From: Cristatella mucedo
Taxonomy: Eukaryota; Bryozoa; Phylactolaemata; Cristatellidae
Reading direction: 5' to 3'
DNA length: 64,000 nt
Assembly: GCA_009760855.2 (NCBI GenBank)
Contig: WPIO01000035.1
Span: 3,247,001-3,311,000 of the forward strand
Shown here: piece after piece, positions 1 to 11,033 of the stretch
Numbering within the stretch: position 1 is the first letter of the stretch
How the letters are laid out: each line of letters starts with the position of its first letter
The notes under the pieces: generated by a model
What the model saw: only the letters and a program-made list of their open reading frames with translations
Databases searched by the model: none
Told to the model about the DNA's origin: nothing
Position numbers and translations under genes: made by a program

Positions 1-1110
1 CCTACACACGACCATCAATATCTGAAACAGCAAAGATGATGGCAATGTTGCTGTCCTGGCCCAGCTTGATCCATCGGCTGAGTTTGACACTATTGATCCC
101 GATAGCCTACTTGAACAGGTGAGAACAGTCACAGACGAGTCACTGGAATGGTTCAAATTGTACTTGTCCGATCGCATTCAATCCGTGTCTTGTAGTGGTC
201 AAATCTCATTCAGCAGACCAGTTACCAGTAGACTTGCACAAGGATTCGTTGTCGGTTCTTTGCTGTGCTCTGTTTATACCGAGCTTCTGGGAACAGTGAT
301 TCGGGCTAATGGCATTGCCTATCACTTCATCGCTGATGATACCAAGATGTATTTTTTGGTTAAACCGTCGGAATCTCGAGCAGTAGCTGATAAGCTGAAT
401 GCCCGACTTTTAGACTTTCAATACTAAATGTCGGCCAATATCCTCTATTTATGCAATGATACAACCGAACTCATGCTTATGGGACATCCCAAGCGTATGA
501 CTAGAATATGAGACTTTGCTCTTCTCATTGGTGATTTTGTAGAGTGACTTTCACCATACGCTCGGACTTTAGGTGCCCTCTTTGGTAGAAGCTTACATTT
601 TGATCATTATTAGGAAAGCTGCCTTCGCAGCTGGGTATCACGCCCGAATTCTGTTAAGGTTAGGGACTATCTATCAAGGTGGCTTGATGGAAATGTAACT
701 AACGCCCTCGCTCTGTTTAGGCTGGACTACTGTAATTCCGTTTTGGCTAGGCTACCGAAAAAGCCATTAGAGCCGCAGCAGCTATTGATGGTTATTTCAT
801 CAAGGCTAGTCAACAAACCGCAAAGGTTCAGTCACAGGTCTCCTTTGCTGAAGGAGCTTGGATGGCTCCCGGTTGACCATAGGAAACAGGGAAAATTTCT
901 TACACTTATCTACAATACCAGCTATAGCTTGAATCCTTCATACTTAGCTGGACTGCTGCACCATTTTCAGCTTCCTCACCCCTTTAAGTCCTCTATTAGG
1001 TCCTCAATAAATTAGTTGCTCCACTCCTGTGCCTAATGACCGTTGGCGACAGAAGCTTTTGCTCTGCAGTTCCTAGGCTGTGGAACTGACTTTCACAATT
1101 CTCAAATCCT
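1..1110 (+). mobile_element. Non-LTR retrotransposon (family B) RT fragment, broken
   Basis: The window opens inside a decayed LINE reverse transcriptase on the plus strand. RT motif A is readable near 70-110 (AEFDTID context), followed by EWFKLYLSDR near 150-175, the SRLAQGF block near 228-250 and motif C with an intact ADDT core near 330-345. A LDYCNSVLARLP block lies at about 722-757, LLKELGWLPV near 847-875, and a C-terminal GDRSF...PRLWN block near 1045-1090. Frame changes and stops separate these blocks, so it cannot encode a working protein. The block order and an APE-bearing relative elsewhere in the window suggest a CR1/L2-like LINE. The exact clade is inference. Confidence 0.85.
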
Positions 1111-1430
1111 TAGCGGAAAGTAACACAACGACATCTACTCTCCTGCTGCCTACTGTAGCGAATCATTTCCACCTGAGCTGCTGAGCTGCTACTTCCACAC
1201 CGCTCACGTCCTCGAAAGCTCTCCTGACTCATCTATGCTTTTCACTTTCTCTTTGTTACGCAATATGAATTCTGTTGGCTACTTTATGCGTACCGAAAGC
1301 CGCTTATGCTTCAATTTCGCGATAGAAAGTTTTCCATCGTAAAAGCAACTTACTGTTAGTGACTTTGCATACTTACAGACAGAGATACGCGGCCAAGATC
1401 TCAGGACTACTGTAGCAGTAGTGTAGCAGA

Positions 1431-1504
1431 GTCTGCCCACCTATATTGCATCTTGTTTAGTCAATGCGTCTGTCCACCTATGTTGCACCTTGTTTAGTCA
1501 ATGT
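1431..1504. repeat. Two-copy tandem duplication, 37-bp period
   Basis: The units 1431-1467 and 1468-1504 differ at only a few positions; both read GTCTG.CCACCTAT then TTGCA.CTTGTTTAGTCAATG. It may be part of the 3' end of the LINE fragment upstream. Confidence 0.8.
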
Positions 1505-1559
1505 GGACTCGTGTGCTGTGAGCTCTTTCAGTGATTTCCAGAAGTCTACAGGTCGCACA

Positions 1560-2345
1560 AAATAGACAGTATAATAATAATAATGATGCGAAAAGAAGAA
1601 GTATTTTAACCCCCAAGAGAACCAAATCCTCTATTCGGGAGCCTTACAACTCGCTTCGAGAGAATGAATAACAAAGAGTCAATCACAAGCAAGGTCTCGC
1701 ACTTAGATATGCATGTACAACGCACAAGAAAACACTTGGTGCCACTTGTCAGTTGTTGCCTGTTTGTTAACATGCACCAAATCGTGCATAGGTATGCATG
1801 CAAGGCACATGGAATATAAGACAAGCTCCCCGGGAATCATGTAAAGCTGAGCGGGACAGAAGCATCTTTAGCAGGGTCTTAAACAGAGCAAATTCATTAC
1901 AGACACTGACATAAGCAAGAGCTAAGCTCCAGACTTTCTGTGCATACGAGCTGAAGGTACGATCACCGAAAGATTTAAAACGTGTGAGATGATACAGAGT
2001 TGATACGACTGTAAGCAGAGGAGCGAATGCAGCGAGATCCCGTAGCAGTAGGAGCAAAGAGAAGATTTGATAAGTAGGCTGATGCAAGCGAATGAAGCCA
2101 GCTGCACACTCGACCGAGAACAGTGCAGTCGATCTGACACGTGATAGTGAGACAATGAAGCTCTGATAGAATTCGCAAGTTATAGCATTCGTAGTTATGC
2201 CGTTGGAGACTGACGAGGCCAACTGAAAGAGAATTGCAGTCATCTAGATGTCATGTTCCGAATGCACAAACTAATTTGGCTTCCGTACTCGGTCTGAACT
2301 GTCCTTATTGTTAGCAATGTTCCTCAGCTGAAAGTAGGGCGACCC
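1560..2345 (-). mobile_element. LINE family A, 3' fragment
   Basis: The plus strand begins with an AAT-rich run (reverse of a TTA tail), then a copy of the LINE tail hairpin near 1600-1640. On the minus strand the RT C-terminal block KSFGDRTFSSYAQKVW is readable near 1920-1975. The 2250-2340 stretch matches the part of the LINE that follows the same block in the copies at 7.8-9.1 kb and 53 kb. It has many stops and is truncated at the 5' end. Confidence 0.75.
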
Positions 2346-2600
2346 GCCTAGCGGTGCGAGGGGAAGCTGGAGGAATAATTATATAAGGTAGGTAAATTAA
2401 AGCAAGGGAACATAAAAATGGAACGTAAAAGGAGTAAGAGGGCCTTGAAGTCGATGCGTAGCCTGATGGGAAAAAGTGCGTGTCGGTAAGAGCAGTGTAA
2501 TGTGACTGCTGCATCGTTCACAATAGACAAACCAAGCAATAAAGGTAAGCACAATCTGTAAGTGAGTAATTGCGTAGACAGGAAGGCCGGCAAGAAGAGA
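2346..2600 (-). mobile_element. LINE family A, internal fragment
   Basis: A short piece of the same LINE on the minus strand. The RIDFKALLLLLRSI block is readable near 2410-2460, corresponding to the RIDFKVLSLTFRSIHSLAP block of the better copies. It sits head-to-tail between two other minus-strand pieces and has lost both ends. Confidence 0.65.
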
Positions 2601-2614
2601 TTTTCAGACGCCTA

Positions 2615-3510
2615 GATAGTAGTAATAATAATATTAATAATAGTAATAATACAAGTGATAAACCACCCTCAAAGAACTCAATCTCTTTCTAGGCGATTTA
2701 CATTTGCTGCAACGGGAAATGCGATTGAATGGTGAGTAATATCATGCTTGATAAGCAACATGAATAACATAGTTAGAGGTGACATGCACAGGGTCAGCAT
2801 GCAAATGTTGTTAGTGGCAGCATGCACAGTGTCAGCACGCATAAGCACATGCAGGATGAATCACAGGGACCCACTAAATGCTGGCCTAAATAGGTGTGTT
2901 TGTAAGTTTTTTTTTAAATGTGGTCGATGTTCTGACGGATGTCGGGAGTGATTTCCAGGCTTTGGGAGCATACGAACTAAAGCCATGGTCTCCAAAGGAT
3001 TTGAGGTTTTTGGGAGGTATAGTTAAATACTTCGATTTCCCAAAAGCTGGTGAAACGATGCTTAGCATGAAAGGATGTTATAAATGTACGGATTAATTTG
3101 GCAGTGGTATCCTCATCTAAGCATTCCCGAATTTTTGCACTTTTCTTAAGCTAAAATTACGCAGACTTTCTGGGTAGCATGGTGTGGTGATCTAGCACAT
3201 TTTTTATTTTGGAATAATACACCAGATTCTGTACAAAAACTGCAAAGGATATGCTGGCCAGCTAGAGGTTTTATTTGGTCGAGCTTTTTAGTTTCTGAGT
3301 GGATAGTAGTCTTGCCCCTAACTATTAAGTTGGTTTTATCATCGCATTATTTGAGAAAATTAGCTTCGATCCGAGGCTAAATATTGGTAGCATGTGCTTT
3401 AATGGGGGTGAGTAAGTATGTGGTACTGAAGGTGCGGGATGGATCAAGCAATCGTACAGCTATGTATCATCTGCAAGTGCAGAAAAGTAAACCCATGGAT
3501 ACGCTGTCTT
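2615..3510 (-). mobile_element. LINE family A, 3' half, decayed
   Basis: The plus strand starts with an AAT-rich microsatellite (2615-2660) and the tail hairpin (2660-2705). The minus strand then shows KSFGDHGFSSYAPKAWKSLPT near 2945-3010. Farther on are the block equivalent to DDKTNLL (about 3320-3350) and an ADDT remnant near 3465-3475. Several stops are present, and about 3150-3260 aligns poorly with sister copies. Confidence 0.8.
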
Positions 3511-3590
3511 TCAAGCCTAAGCGAATCTCCTAGAAAGAGATTTGTATCTCAGTGTGCCATAAAAATGTATTGCTATTATTATAATTGACA
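3511..3590 (+). mobile_element. Solo LINE 3' tail, plus strand
   Basis: The tail signature is present: CTCCTAGAAAGAGATT, then a degraded second arm, then a TATTGCTATTATTAT end. No coding part is attached. It is probably a severely 5'-truncated insertion. Confidence 0.6.
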
Positions 3591-3684
3591 TGTCTTAATG
3601 AGTAGCTAGGCTGATGCTACGATCAACGAAGGACATTCGTAAGCTCACAGCTGAGACGCTGGCAATATATTGAGCTAGAGCAAA

Positions 3685-3790
3685 ATAATAATAACAATAA
3701 TGTGTTTGATATAGCGCCATCAGAGAATTCAATCTATTTCTAGGTACTTTACATTTTGGTGCAATGAAATAATCGCAAATCGTCATAATA
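3685..3790 (-). mobile_element. Solo LINE 3' tail, minus strand
   Basis: An AATAATAATAACAATAATG run is followed by GATATAGCGCC, the AGAATTCAATCT loop region and a degraded second arm. It is a 5'-truncated copy about 100 bp long, with no coding sequence. Confidence 0.7.
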
Positions 3791-4900
3791 GCACTCGCTT
3801 TTAAAAGTGATGCTGCAATTGGTACGGCACCTTCTTCAGCTGGCGTCTGTCAAAAAATGTAAAATGCTATCAGGCAAAAGTGAACAGACATAACATCCTC
3901 ATTCCTGACATAAAGTTTATCTTTCGCGTGAAATACGGCGCCGATTATGGGTTCGAGACGGCACAACCGAATTAGCAGGCAGGAGTAGTGCTAGCCTCTC
4001 GGAGCATGGCTAACGAGTCGTAGACACTTCTCGAATGCACAAGGGTATGCACATAATAGCGGAATACTATAGCAATAAATAATGCCCACTGCAAGTCCAT
4101 GTGCTTCCACAATAATTGTTTCTCCATATTCTACAGATCGAGGACAGCACTCTAGAGTAAGGCTGAGAAAGAATTTGAACAATAATCGTACGATTGCAAT
4201 GCTGATACAGGATCCAAGCCACAGATTAAGATGCATCCGGATCCTAATAGTTATAGTTCAGGAACCTCTAATATACCATCGCGAATGTCAGAATCCAGAT
4301 TGATTAGAAACAGCCAGTGCTGTATAATCCCTTACGTGTTGAGCGAGAAGTCTTGCTAAGTTGATACCACCGAGTGGATTTTTCGGCAACCCAATCTGTT
4401 CGGAGCCGAACAAAACCCCCGAGCAGGCAGATATGTTGTGCTAGGAACAATTATGAAGCAGCCAGGTGCGAAGGTTGAATAATACTGCCAATGAAGGGTG
4501 GATCCCAGATATGTTTCAACTGCAAGCTCCAAGCTTTCCTGCAGATGTGGTGAGCCTACACTGGCGAGTACTTGTAAGCCGGTCTCACGCCGGCTCACGG
4601 AGACACCAGTGAGCGAAGCAGCCGGACCCATTCCTAGTGCTGCATTGCATGGTAGCGTAATGCTCACATATACGGAAATAACCCAAATGTACGGCTGCTG
4701 CGATGCTAAGGTACATTCCACCTCGCACAACCGGGTTCAACGTTAAAGTCACCCTACCACTTACAAAATATCGTCGAACGCTGCCGAAGCCAAACATCTT
4801 GCAAGCTTCTCTTCACACTAGCATCTTACCTAGAGAGTAAGGTGAATCAATGCTGGCTTACCAATCTTTCCTCTGAGAATATATGAGTGCACTGTACAGA
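3791..4900. other. No gene recognised
   Basis: Open frames of up to 124 codons exist on both strands (for example 4356-4730 minus), but they overlap one another, lack recognisable domains and show no splice-supported structure. I see no repeat that matches the two SINE families or the LINE here. Confidence 0.5.
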
Positions 4901-5230
4901 AATTAAACTAACAGTGCCGCCGCCAGCCGAAAACAGGTCCTGAAGCAGTAGCCGCAGCCGCAGATCTTTTAACACTGCATGGATGTTCGCTGCGAGATGC
5001 GCTTTCGAGCGCCTACGGGAATTCTTGGCACGACCGACCGGCAGGAACGCAGGCTGCACGCTATCGCAGGCCGATAGTAGCTTCGTTTAGTCGGTCTCCT
5101 CGCCAGCTGGCATGAGACCATTTAGCCACTCCCAGTGGCCGCTTTAGGCACGAAGCGCGTGCCGCCAGCTCTCGGCAATGGCCAGAACCATCTCAAGCCT
5201 GCACGCTAGCAGCAGCTTGAGCACTGCTCA

Positions 5231-5294
5231 ATGTAAGCGGGCGGATCGGTGAGCGCTCCTCCATGTAAGCAAGTGGGTCGGAGAGTGCTCCTCA
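5231..5294. repeat. Imperfect two-copy tandem duplication, 32-bp period
   Basis: ATGTAAGC...GGGTCGG(T/A)GAG.GCTCCTC is repeated at 5231-5262 and 5263-5294. It lies in the GC-rich stretch upstream of the 5508 open frame. Confidence 0.65.
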
Positions 5295-5507
5295 GCGAGG
5301 CCTCGGCATTCCAGCGCATTCTCCGATGCTCTTGGCCAGCATTGAAATCGTGTTCGGTATTAGATGCCGCCGCTAACTTGAGGCGCGGCAGCACCGACTG
5401 TGCACACGTACGGCAAATCTCACCGAGCACATTGTCTGTAACACAGGAGACGACTTTACGACCTACTCTGCATCGGAACTTGGAATGACTGTCATGTAGT
5501 TGATGCG

Positions 5508-7169
5508 ATGGCAACTGCGGCCCTATTTTCGACGCTGTCGCTACTCGGCGTCATTTCGGTCCTCGGCTGGCACGCGGCGGCATCAAGCCAAACACTGCCC
5601 GTTCAAACAACTTCGACCGCTTACACATTCTACAATCGTATCCTAGCTGCCGCTCTTTGCAACAGGGAGGTGTGTTCGGAGGTACGTCCGCCTATACTGA
5701 AAAGCATTGCTCGGCAAGGGAACGCTGCGGCCACTTCGCTGCTGAGCTTGATCGTAGGCCGTGCGGAGCCCAGACCGCACGGCCGGAATCCCGAGGCATC
5801 CAAACGGCAGCGAGGTAAAGATGACCTGGGAGGCGTGTTTTTTTTGGTCTCGCTCGCGCCCGCTACGCTGCTTCTGCGAGATGCCACTGCTCGGCCGAGA
5901 AGTAGGCAGGCGGCCTCGTGCTACGGTGGTGGCATGGACATTGCCAGCCCTGCAAAATACCGCCGGCTGCGACGCCTCGCCACGATCCTATACACCCACC
6001 ATATGCACTTGTCCACCGCTGAAGGGTGCAGCTTTTCCAACGGATCAGTCTTCTTAGTGACGACTTCTACGTGCTTTGCCGGCCGTTTGCCTCGAGGCCA
6101 TCTAGAACCACCACTCAGCGTCGTCGAATCGAGCGACGATAATAAGCAGATCACTACCGGTGGCGCCCTCTTTCGATACCTTGCCGCCCTCAGTTCGCTG
6201 GCACGACATTGCACCTGGAGCCGCTCGGCAGCGGTGACGTCGAGCACAGCGGAGACGCTCGGCGACTTCTCCGATCGTCGTGAGAGCGAGGCGGGCGAAC
6301 CAGACGTTCCGGCCCCGCCCTTGGTGGAGGAGAGGGCGGGAGGGACTTACGAAGAAGGCATGTCAAGAATGCTTAGGCCGACTTTTGAACTGCCTACTGC
6401 TTGCAGCTTCCTAAATCACGTCGAGCTCAGCGCGATGGCAAAGACTTTGGCTGCAGCCTATTCGGCGGCCGAGGCTGACGACAGCGCAGCCCTCGAAAGT
6501 TACGAAGCCTCCGTCACCTCAGATGGCAATGCTCTGCTGGATGCCCCAGTCGCCACGACGACGGATTTCCGAGAAAACCTCCCCGTCGACATAACCATCG
6601 CCTCGACGCAGGATTCGGCAACCCACGCTATTTCTTCCGAAAGTCCTTCCGTTACATCAGCTGAGCTCAAGTTCACCGGCGATGGTTATGCAGCTATCGC
6701 ACCGGAAATGCTGCCCCACGCGATCGGCATCGCAGACAAGCGGTGGGCCTCGGTGCTAGATCGCGTCGTTTCGACTGAGAGCACAGTCGCAAACGTTCAA
6801 GCTACACCGCAACCAATGGCCACCGGTGCAATCGTCTCACTACCAACGGCGGGCTCGTCAGCAGAAGGGTCGTCGCTTGCGTGCTGCAATCCCACACCGT
6901 CGCCCCTCGAGGTGGATTCGTCCGAGCCTCTCACAGCCACCGTCCCCGACGCTCCTCCGACCCGTACGGACGTCAGCTCGTCATCGGCATCAACCGGCGG
7001 GAGCACATCCGGGAGTGGTGAGCAGACGACGGCATCTTCTCCACCAGAGATTGATGACGGCGATGGAATTCGCTCCACTCCGCCATCGACTGCAGCTGGA
7101 GAAGGGAAGGTAGAGTCTAGCGCTAACCGGCAGAATCTCTCTAGCCGAAAGCGGTGCAATCTCGACTGA
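5508..7169 (+). CDS. Candidate Ser/Thr/Ala-rich secreted or membrane protein, unknown
   Basis: This is the longest open frame in the window, at 553 codons from ATG to TGA. Residues 1-26 look like a signal peptide: a hydrophobic LFSTLSLLGVISVLGW core, then AAASSQ. From about residue 300 the protein is rich in Ser, Thr, Ala, Pro and acidic residues, as in O-glycosylated ectodomains, and G/C dominates third codon positions, which favours real coding. Residues 60-290 look less protein-like and hold possible splice sites, such as GAG|GTACGT near 5681 and a TTGCAG acceptor near 6405, so part of the frame may be intronic. No domain is recognised. A potential transmembrane exon lies at 10842-11033. 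The alternative is a chance open frame in GC-rich DNA. Confidence 0.45.
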   Translation: MATAALFSTLSLLGVISVLGWHAAASSQTLPVQTTSTAYTFYNRILAAALCNREVCSEVRPPILKSIARQGNAAATSLLSLIVGRAEPRPHGRNPEASKRQRGKDDLGGVFFLVSLAPATLLLRDATARPRSRQAASCYGGGMDIASPAKYRRLRRLATILYTHHMHLSTAEGCSFSNGSVFLVTTSTCFAGRLPRGHLEPPLSVVESSDDNKQITTGGALFRYLAALSSLARHCTWSRSAAVTSSTAETLGDFSDRRESEAGEPDVPAPPLVEERAGGTYEEGMSRMLRPTFELPTACSFLNHVELSAMAKTLAAAYSAAEADDSAALESYEASVTSDGNALLDAPVATTTDFRENLPVDITIASTQDSATHAISSESPSVTSAELKFTGDGYAAIAPEMLPHAIGIADKRWASVLDRVVSTESTVANVQATPQPMATGAIVSLPTAGSSAEGSSLACCNPTPSPLEVDSSEPLTATVPDAPPTRTDVSSSSASTGGSTSGSGEQTTASSPPEIDDGDGIRSTPPSTAAGEGKVESSANRQNLSSRKRCNLD

Positions 7170-7779
7170 GTAAGCCCTCCTAGCACAAATTTGTCGCCTG
7201 AGCTTCGGGTCGCCGAGTCAGCTCGCCGCCAAGATCCGATAGCGCTCTAAACTCCCAGAGGGAGATCTAGAGGCATTGGCAATGTTTGCTCTCGCTCCAC
7301 TGAGCCAACTGCCGATTCAGCAGACGCAGCGTGGTGTCAGCCGGTGCTCGCGACACAAAGCGTGTGCATCCGAGGCTCAAAGCACCTCTACTGTAGGGCA
7401 GCGAGCGTGCACATCCGGGGGTGCCAGGATCTGAATGCTACAGCTCGTGGTCACTCTCGCACTGCGCCAGTTACTCGCTCCCCTTTACTGCCGAAAGTAA
7501 GCGAAAATTTTAGTTCGGTCTGGTTTCGTATCGAGCGATGACCACCCCATAAGTAGAGCCTGTTTAGTATCTGTAGAGTATGTATCTGTAGAGCCTCGAT
7601 GTTTGCAGGGTGCAGTCAGCGTGCAGCTGACAAGCTGGCCAGTGCACGGGTAGAATCAGATAGGGCAAAGGGCACGAATTACTCGCATGCATCTCTGCCC
7701 CCTTTCTGCAGAATGTACAGAGACATGTTTGCAGGACGCGATGGTCGCTTCAGGTCAAGTCGGCCTACTTTCAGTTAAG

Positions 7780-9090
7780 AAATAATAATAATAATAAAAA
7801 ATTTGATATAGTGCCATCGGAGAACTCCATCTCTTTCTAGGCACTTTACTTTTGCTGCAAAGGAAGCCCAATCAAGTGACTAGTGGTAGCATGCTCAATT
7901 ACAACAAGTTTAATAGGGTTACGGGTTACATACACCGGGTCAGCATGCAAATATGGTTAGTGGCAGCATGCACTGCGTTGGTACGCATAAGTACACCAAT
8001 TTTGATCACATGGACCTACCAAATGCTGTGATAAATAGATGCGTTTGTATTTTTTCTTTAAATGTGGTCAAGTCAGGGGATGTCGTGGTGCCAGTCGGAA
8101 GTGAGTTCCAGGCTATGGGAACACACGAAATAATGACGCAGTCTCCAAAAGATTTGAGGTTTGCATAAGGTATAAGTAAACGATTAGATTCCGAAAAGCC
8201 AGTGATACGATGCTTAGCCTGTTGGGGTGTAGATCTTATAGGTAGGCTGGAACCAAAGTATGAATAAACCTAAAAGGGAGTGACAGAACCTTGAAGTTGG
8301 TGCATTGCTTGATAGGGAGCCAATGCAGGTTGGTGAGAAATGGTGTGATGTGGTAACTGCGACGCTCACGACAGAAAAGCCTAGCTGCAGAGTTTTGCAC
8401 ACGCTGTGAGAGCCTGATTGAACAGGCCGGTAGACCAGTAAGCAATAAAGTCAAGACGGGGTGTCGCAAGTGAATGGACCAAATTACACGTGGTGTCCCT
8501 GTCTAAGCAAGCCCAAATTTTAGCAATGTTATATAGCTGAAAGGAGGTGGGCTTGAGTGTGGGGTGATGTGGTCGTCTAATGAAAGGTTACTTTGGAACA
8601 GGACGCCTAGTTTGGTGCAGATTCAACGGGAGATATGCTGGCAGAGCCGATTGTGAGCGCTAACCTTTCCAATTTCTTCACACTTACTTTGCCCATAATT
8701 AGTAAGTTGATTTTATCGTCAACGAGTTCAAGAATATTTGCTGTCATCCGCGTACGAATTTCATCAATACATGAAGCAAGGGAGTTGAGAGAACTCGACG
8801 TGCTGGAGGGCATGGAGAGATCGACTCAAGTGTGCCACAGAGTGTCATCTGCATAGAAGCGAAAGCCTAGCTTTGTGCCAGAAAATCGCTTATGCAAGAG
8901 AGAGAGAGACAGTATAAACAGTGAAAAGAAGGGGACCAGTAATAATAATAATAATGATGATAATAATAATAATACACTTGATAAAACGCCCTCAGAGAAC
9001 TCAACCTCTTTCTAGGCACTTTACATTTGCTGCAAAGGAAGCACAGAGCCCTGAGGTACCCAAAACTTCAGAGGTTCTTCGGATGATCTC
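7780..9090 (-). mobile_element. LINE family A, 3' half, interrupted by a second LINE tail
   Basis: The plus strand runs from an AAT microsatellite and the tail hairpin (7811-7844) into the reverse complement of the RT C-terminus. Readable minus-strand blocks are RIDFK-equivalent and LHWLPIKQ (near 8290-8345), a VQNSAARLFCRERRSYHITPF context (near 8340-8400), DDKINLLIMGK (near 8690-8725) and an intact YADDT at 8841-8855. After 8940 the element is interrupted by 8941-9040 and resumes at about 9040-9090. Stops make it non-functional. Confidence 0.85.
8941..9040 (-). mobile_element. Nested LINE 3' tail
   Basis: AAT/GAT repeats, ACGCCCTCAGAGAACTCAA and the second tail arm are inserted inside the older copy. 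Sequence resembling the 54.13-54.16 kb region of the long copy is split across it: GGACCAGT before, GCACAGAGCCCTG after. The old element must therefore have been in place first. Confidence 0.7.
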
Positions 9091-9159
9091 TAGGTGGTAG
9101 TTGCATGCGAAATTCATTTGTATAACATCCTAAGAGAAATTGATTTATATCCAGGTGCT

Positions 9160-9715
9160 TTACATTGGCAGATGTGCTCGAGCCCACTGCTTGCTGGCCT
9201 ACCGGCATGAGCTGGCCTACCGGCAATGAGGGGTTTAGAGCTGGTGCAAAACTCTGCAGCAGGCTTTTCTGTCATGAGCGTCACAGTTGCCACATCACAC
9301 CACTTCTCGCCGACCTACGCTGGCCGCCAGTCAAGCAACGGATCGACTTCAAAGTTTGTTCGCTCACTTTTAGGTTTCTTCATTCTTTGGCTCCAGCCTA
9401 CCTACCTGACCTCTGACCTACTCACCAACCAGGCCAAGCATCGTACCACCAGCTTTTCGGAATCTAAGTGTTTGCCTATACTTCGTACAAACCTCAAATT
9501 CTTTGGAGACCATGCATTTAGTTTGTATGCTCCCAAAGCCTTGAACTCACTCCCGACTTGCGTTCTGACATCCCTTGACTTGACCACATTTAAAAAGTAC
9601 CACGCACCATTCGATCGTGTTTCCATTGCAGCAAATTTAAAGCGCCTAGAAAGAGATTTAGTTCTCTGGGGGTGTTTTATTAAGCGTTTTAGTATTATTG
9701 TTATTATTATCAGCT
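9160..9715 (+). mobile_element. LINE family A, 3' end, plus strand
   Basis: The plus strand reads through the RT C-terminus in two interleaved frames: LVQNSAAGFSV, ITPLLADLRWPPVKQRIDFK, FLHSLAPAYL, then KFFGDHAFSLYAPKALNSLPT and DLTTFKKYHAP. It ends with AAGCGCCTAGAAAGAGATT, the second arm and a TATTATTGTTATTATTATC tail at about 9640-9715. At least one frameshift separates the halves. Confidence 0.85.
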
Positions 9716-10841
9716 CAATGTTTTTGTTGCTAAAGGCGAGCAACTTGCCTCAGGGCCGAACCAGGATGGTATAGCTTACAGCTTACTGCTACATTTAAGA
9801 GCTCAAAACTCCCCTGACCTTCATTCACAGGGTTCCACCACCCTTTATATTTCAATATTAGCTGCATCTAGGCGACATTAGAACTGAGCCACTGATAGCC
9901 TTTTAGGTGAGACATTAGGCGAATAGGTAAGAGAAAAAAGGACAAAGGCGAAGGATTTGTCTGACGTAGTGTCGGCAGGCCGACAAGCAGTGCCTTGGCA
10001 AATAGTCTGAAAAGCAATCGCTCAGGCTGGAGTCCAGAACGTGTCGCACTTAGTTCTCGGATGCGAGAGAAGCTGACTTGCACGTGAGTGAATACGTTTC
10101 ACTGTCCATTGTCCATTCACTGTCCATGGCTGTCGGAGCTCGCAAATCTGAGCAAGATATAATGTCGTTGAAGTTCAGCAAAAGAATAGTGCTACTGTAG
10201 ACGGGCTGATACACAGACAAACTTGGAGCATTGGCACTCTCGATAGAATGCCGAGTTATTAGTCACCCGGCATGGGAGGGTCCTGAATTTCGTGCGTAAG
10301 GAACAGGATTGAGTACGAAGTTGCTGAATATTTTGAAGCTCTGGCTCCAGAATTTCTCGATAATTGAATCTCCAGCTAGGCTTGAGGAGATAACCAAATG
10401 CGATCGCTCTTGAAGAGTAAAAGATGACCAATAGCAAACATTGGGCACCCTCGCTGTCTATTTCGCACGGACCGTACTAGGATAAATCTCTATACCCCGA
10501 AGTAGATAATGACATTTGGGAACTGTCCAGCTTGGCAAATAGAGACATTTTGAGTAACTTATAGCGATTTACGAATTTCTACAGATGTAAAGGCCTGTAT
10601 TTTGTATGAAATAGCTGTAAGAGCAAACGCGGAAAACATACTGACTGAAGATACTGAATTAAGAGCATTGCAACAGCTGAATAGGGTACCTTTCAAATGA
10701 CATGCATGTTAGAAATGAAATCGAAGTTTCGAAAATCTCCACATGAAGCAAGCGCCTGCTCTAAATGCTTGAATGCGTTTGCTTCGGTAACCTTCGTGTA
10801 ATCACCGACGCTGCGACTTTTCCCTGGATGCTGAATTTCAG
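9716..10841. other. No gene recognised
   Basis: Only short overlapping open frames are present and none has recognisable motifs. I see no SINE or LINE match except weak AT-rich sequence. It separates the 9.2 kb LINE from the candidate exon at 10842. Confidence 0.5.
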
Positions 10842-11033
10842 ATCGAAGAAGAACGCGCGTCATCAGTCAGACAGATTTCAAGCGACGTCAATGATTCCGA
10901 CGGCGGAGCTATTGCAGCCGGAGTCACCGTTCCAGCCATTGTCCTACTTGGCACTGCACTGGGTAGCTACCTCATCACCTTAATGTACTTTGATCTACGA
11001 CTAGAGTTTTTAGTGGTTTGTCATTCAGCCTAA
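10842..11033 (+). CDS. Candidate terminal exon encoding a transmembrane segment
   Basis: A consensus-like acceptor (GAATTTCAG) ends at 10841 and is followed by 63 open codons and TAA. The translation starts with an acidic Ser-rich stretch (IEEERASSVRQISSDVNDSD), then a small-residue hydrophobic run (GAIAAGVTVPAIVLLG then TALGSYLI) typical of a single-pass helix, then a short tail. There is no in-frame ATG before the helix, so it would have to be spliced from upstream. The 5508-7169 frame is the obvious candidate partner: its AAG|GTAGAG site near 7110 has matching phase 0. This is inference; I do not recognise the protein. Confidence 0.3.
   Translation: MEEERASSVRQISSDVNDSDGGAIAAGVTVPAIVLLGTALGSYLITLMYFDLRLEFLVVCHSA

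Noticed and set aside
4356-4730. 124-codon minus-strand frame
   Set aside because: No domain, overlapped by frames on both strands, and no splice or repeat context.
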